Assembly (NCBI RefSeq): GCF_039388045.1
Contig: NZ_CP135015.1
Coordinates: 62,001 to 126,000, forward strand
Source of the DNA: Buchnera_K aphidicola_B
GTDB taxonomy: Bacteria; Pseudomonadota; Gammaproteobacteria; Enterobacterales; Enterobacteriaceae
Direction: 5' to 3'
DNA length: 64,000 nt
In this document: piece by piece, positions 63,931 to 64,000 of the stretch
Layout: each line of letters starts with the position of its first letter
How positions within the stretch are numbered: the stretch's first letter is position 1
Made by a program: the position numbers and the translations under genes
Notes under the pieces: model-generated
Seen by the model: the letters and a program-made list of their open reading frames with translations, nothing else
The model's database searches: none
What the model was told of the DNA's origin: nothing

Positions 63931-64000
63931 TTTTTTATTTTTTTACTTTTTTGTTTATTTTATAATTTTTTTAAAATATTTAAATATATATTTTTAAAAA

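Noticed and set aside
1..64000. CRISPR array, insertion sequences, phage genes, toxin-antitoxin or secondary metabolite systems
   Set aside because: No regularly spaced repeats, transposase, integrase or other accessory genes were seen; every sizeable frame is a core gene with an E. coli orthologue.

Overview
This window is a stretch of chromosome from a reduced, very AT-rich endosymbiont genome, almost certainly a Buchnera aphidicola lineage (the primary symbiont of aphids). The reasons are the extreme AT bias, lysine/isoleucine/asparagine-rich proteins that nevertheless align over their full length with Escherichia coli orthologues, the absence of any mobile element, phage, CRISPR array or paralogue, and a Buchnera-like gene order (talA-tktA-dapE/dapA-aroC-smrB-hisGDCBHAFI-gnd-metG-tilS ... 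thrS-infC-rpmI-rplT-pheST ... dnaKJ ... nuoA-N ... prs ... prfA-prmC-ackA). I assign about 59 protein genes and one tRNA.

Layout. 1-3.4 kb: end of talA, then tktA and dapE on the + strand. 3.5-5.6 kb: dapA and aroC on the - strand. 5.8-15 kb: smrB, the complete eight-gene histidine operon in E. coli order, then gnd. 15.5-20.9 kb: metG, tilS, tRNA-Val(GAC), riboflavin synthase, tyrS, sufA. 21.6-29.4 kb: aroH and the translation cluster thrS-infC-rpmI-rplT-pheS-pheT. 29.5-35.7 kb: glyQS, rplY, the DedA protein yabI, rsmA, apaH. 35.9-43.9 kb: dapB, ileS, ribF, rpsT, dnaJ, dnaK. 44.1-59.0 kb: a complete respiratory complex I operon, nuoA to nuoN with fused nuoCD. 59.6-64 kb: prs, prfA, a frameshifted prmC, ackA.

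How the genes work together. The metabolic genes supply essential amino acids to the host: lysine/diaminopimelate (dapA, dapB, dapE), aromatics (aroH, aroC) and histidine (entire pathway, with prs making its PRPP precursor and tktA/gnd feeding the pentose pool). Energy comes from complex I and from acetate kinase. The remainder is core translation (six aminoacyl-tRNA synthetases, IF3, L35, L20, L25, S20, RF1, RsmA, TilS) and the DnaK-DnaJ chaperones, which keep a recognisable sigma-32-type promoter.

What stands out is erosion rather than a new system. ThrRS has lost the catalytic residues of its editing site and the PheRS editing site is degenerate, while IleRS keeps its editing motifs. ileS is out of frame at an ambiguous poly-A tract, prmC carries a one-base frameshift, and RibF is reduced to its flavokinase half. 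Several genes often found at these positions in relatives (for example carAB, folA, lspA, dcd, rnf, folC) are not seen, leaving AT-rich spacers. I found no previously undescribed biological system; the best leads are the paired editing losses, the poly-A-tract genes and the ribF truncation.
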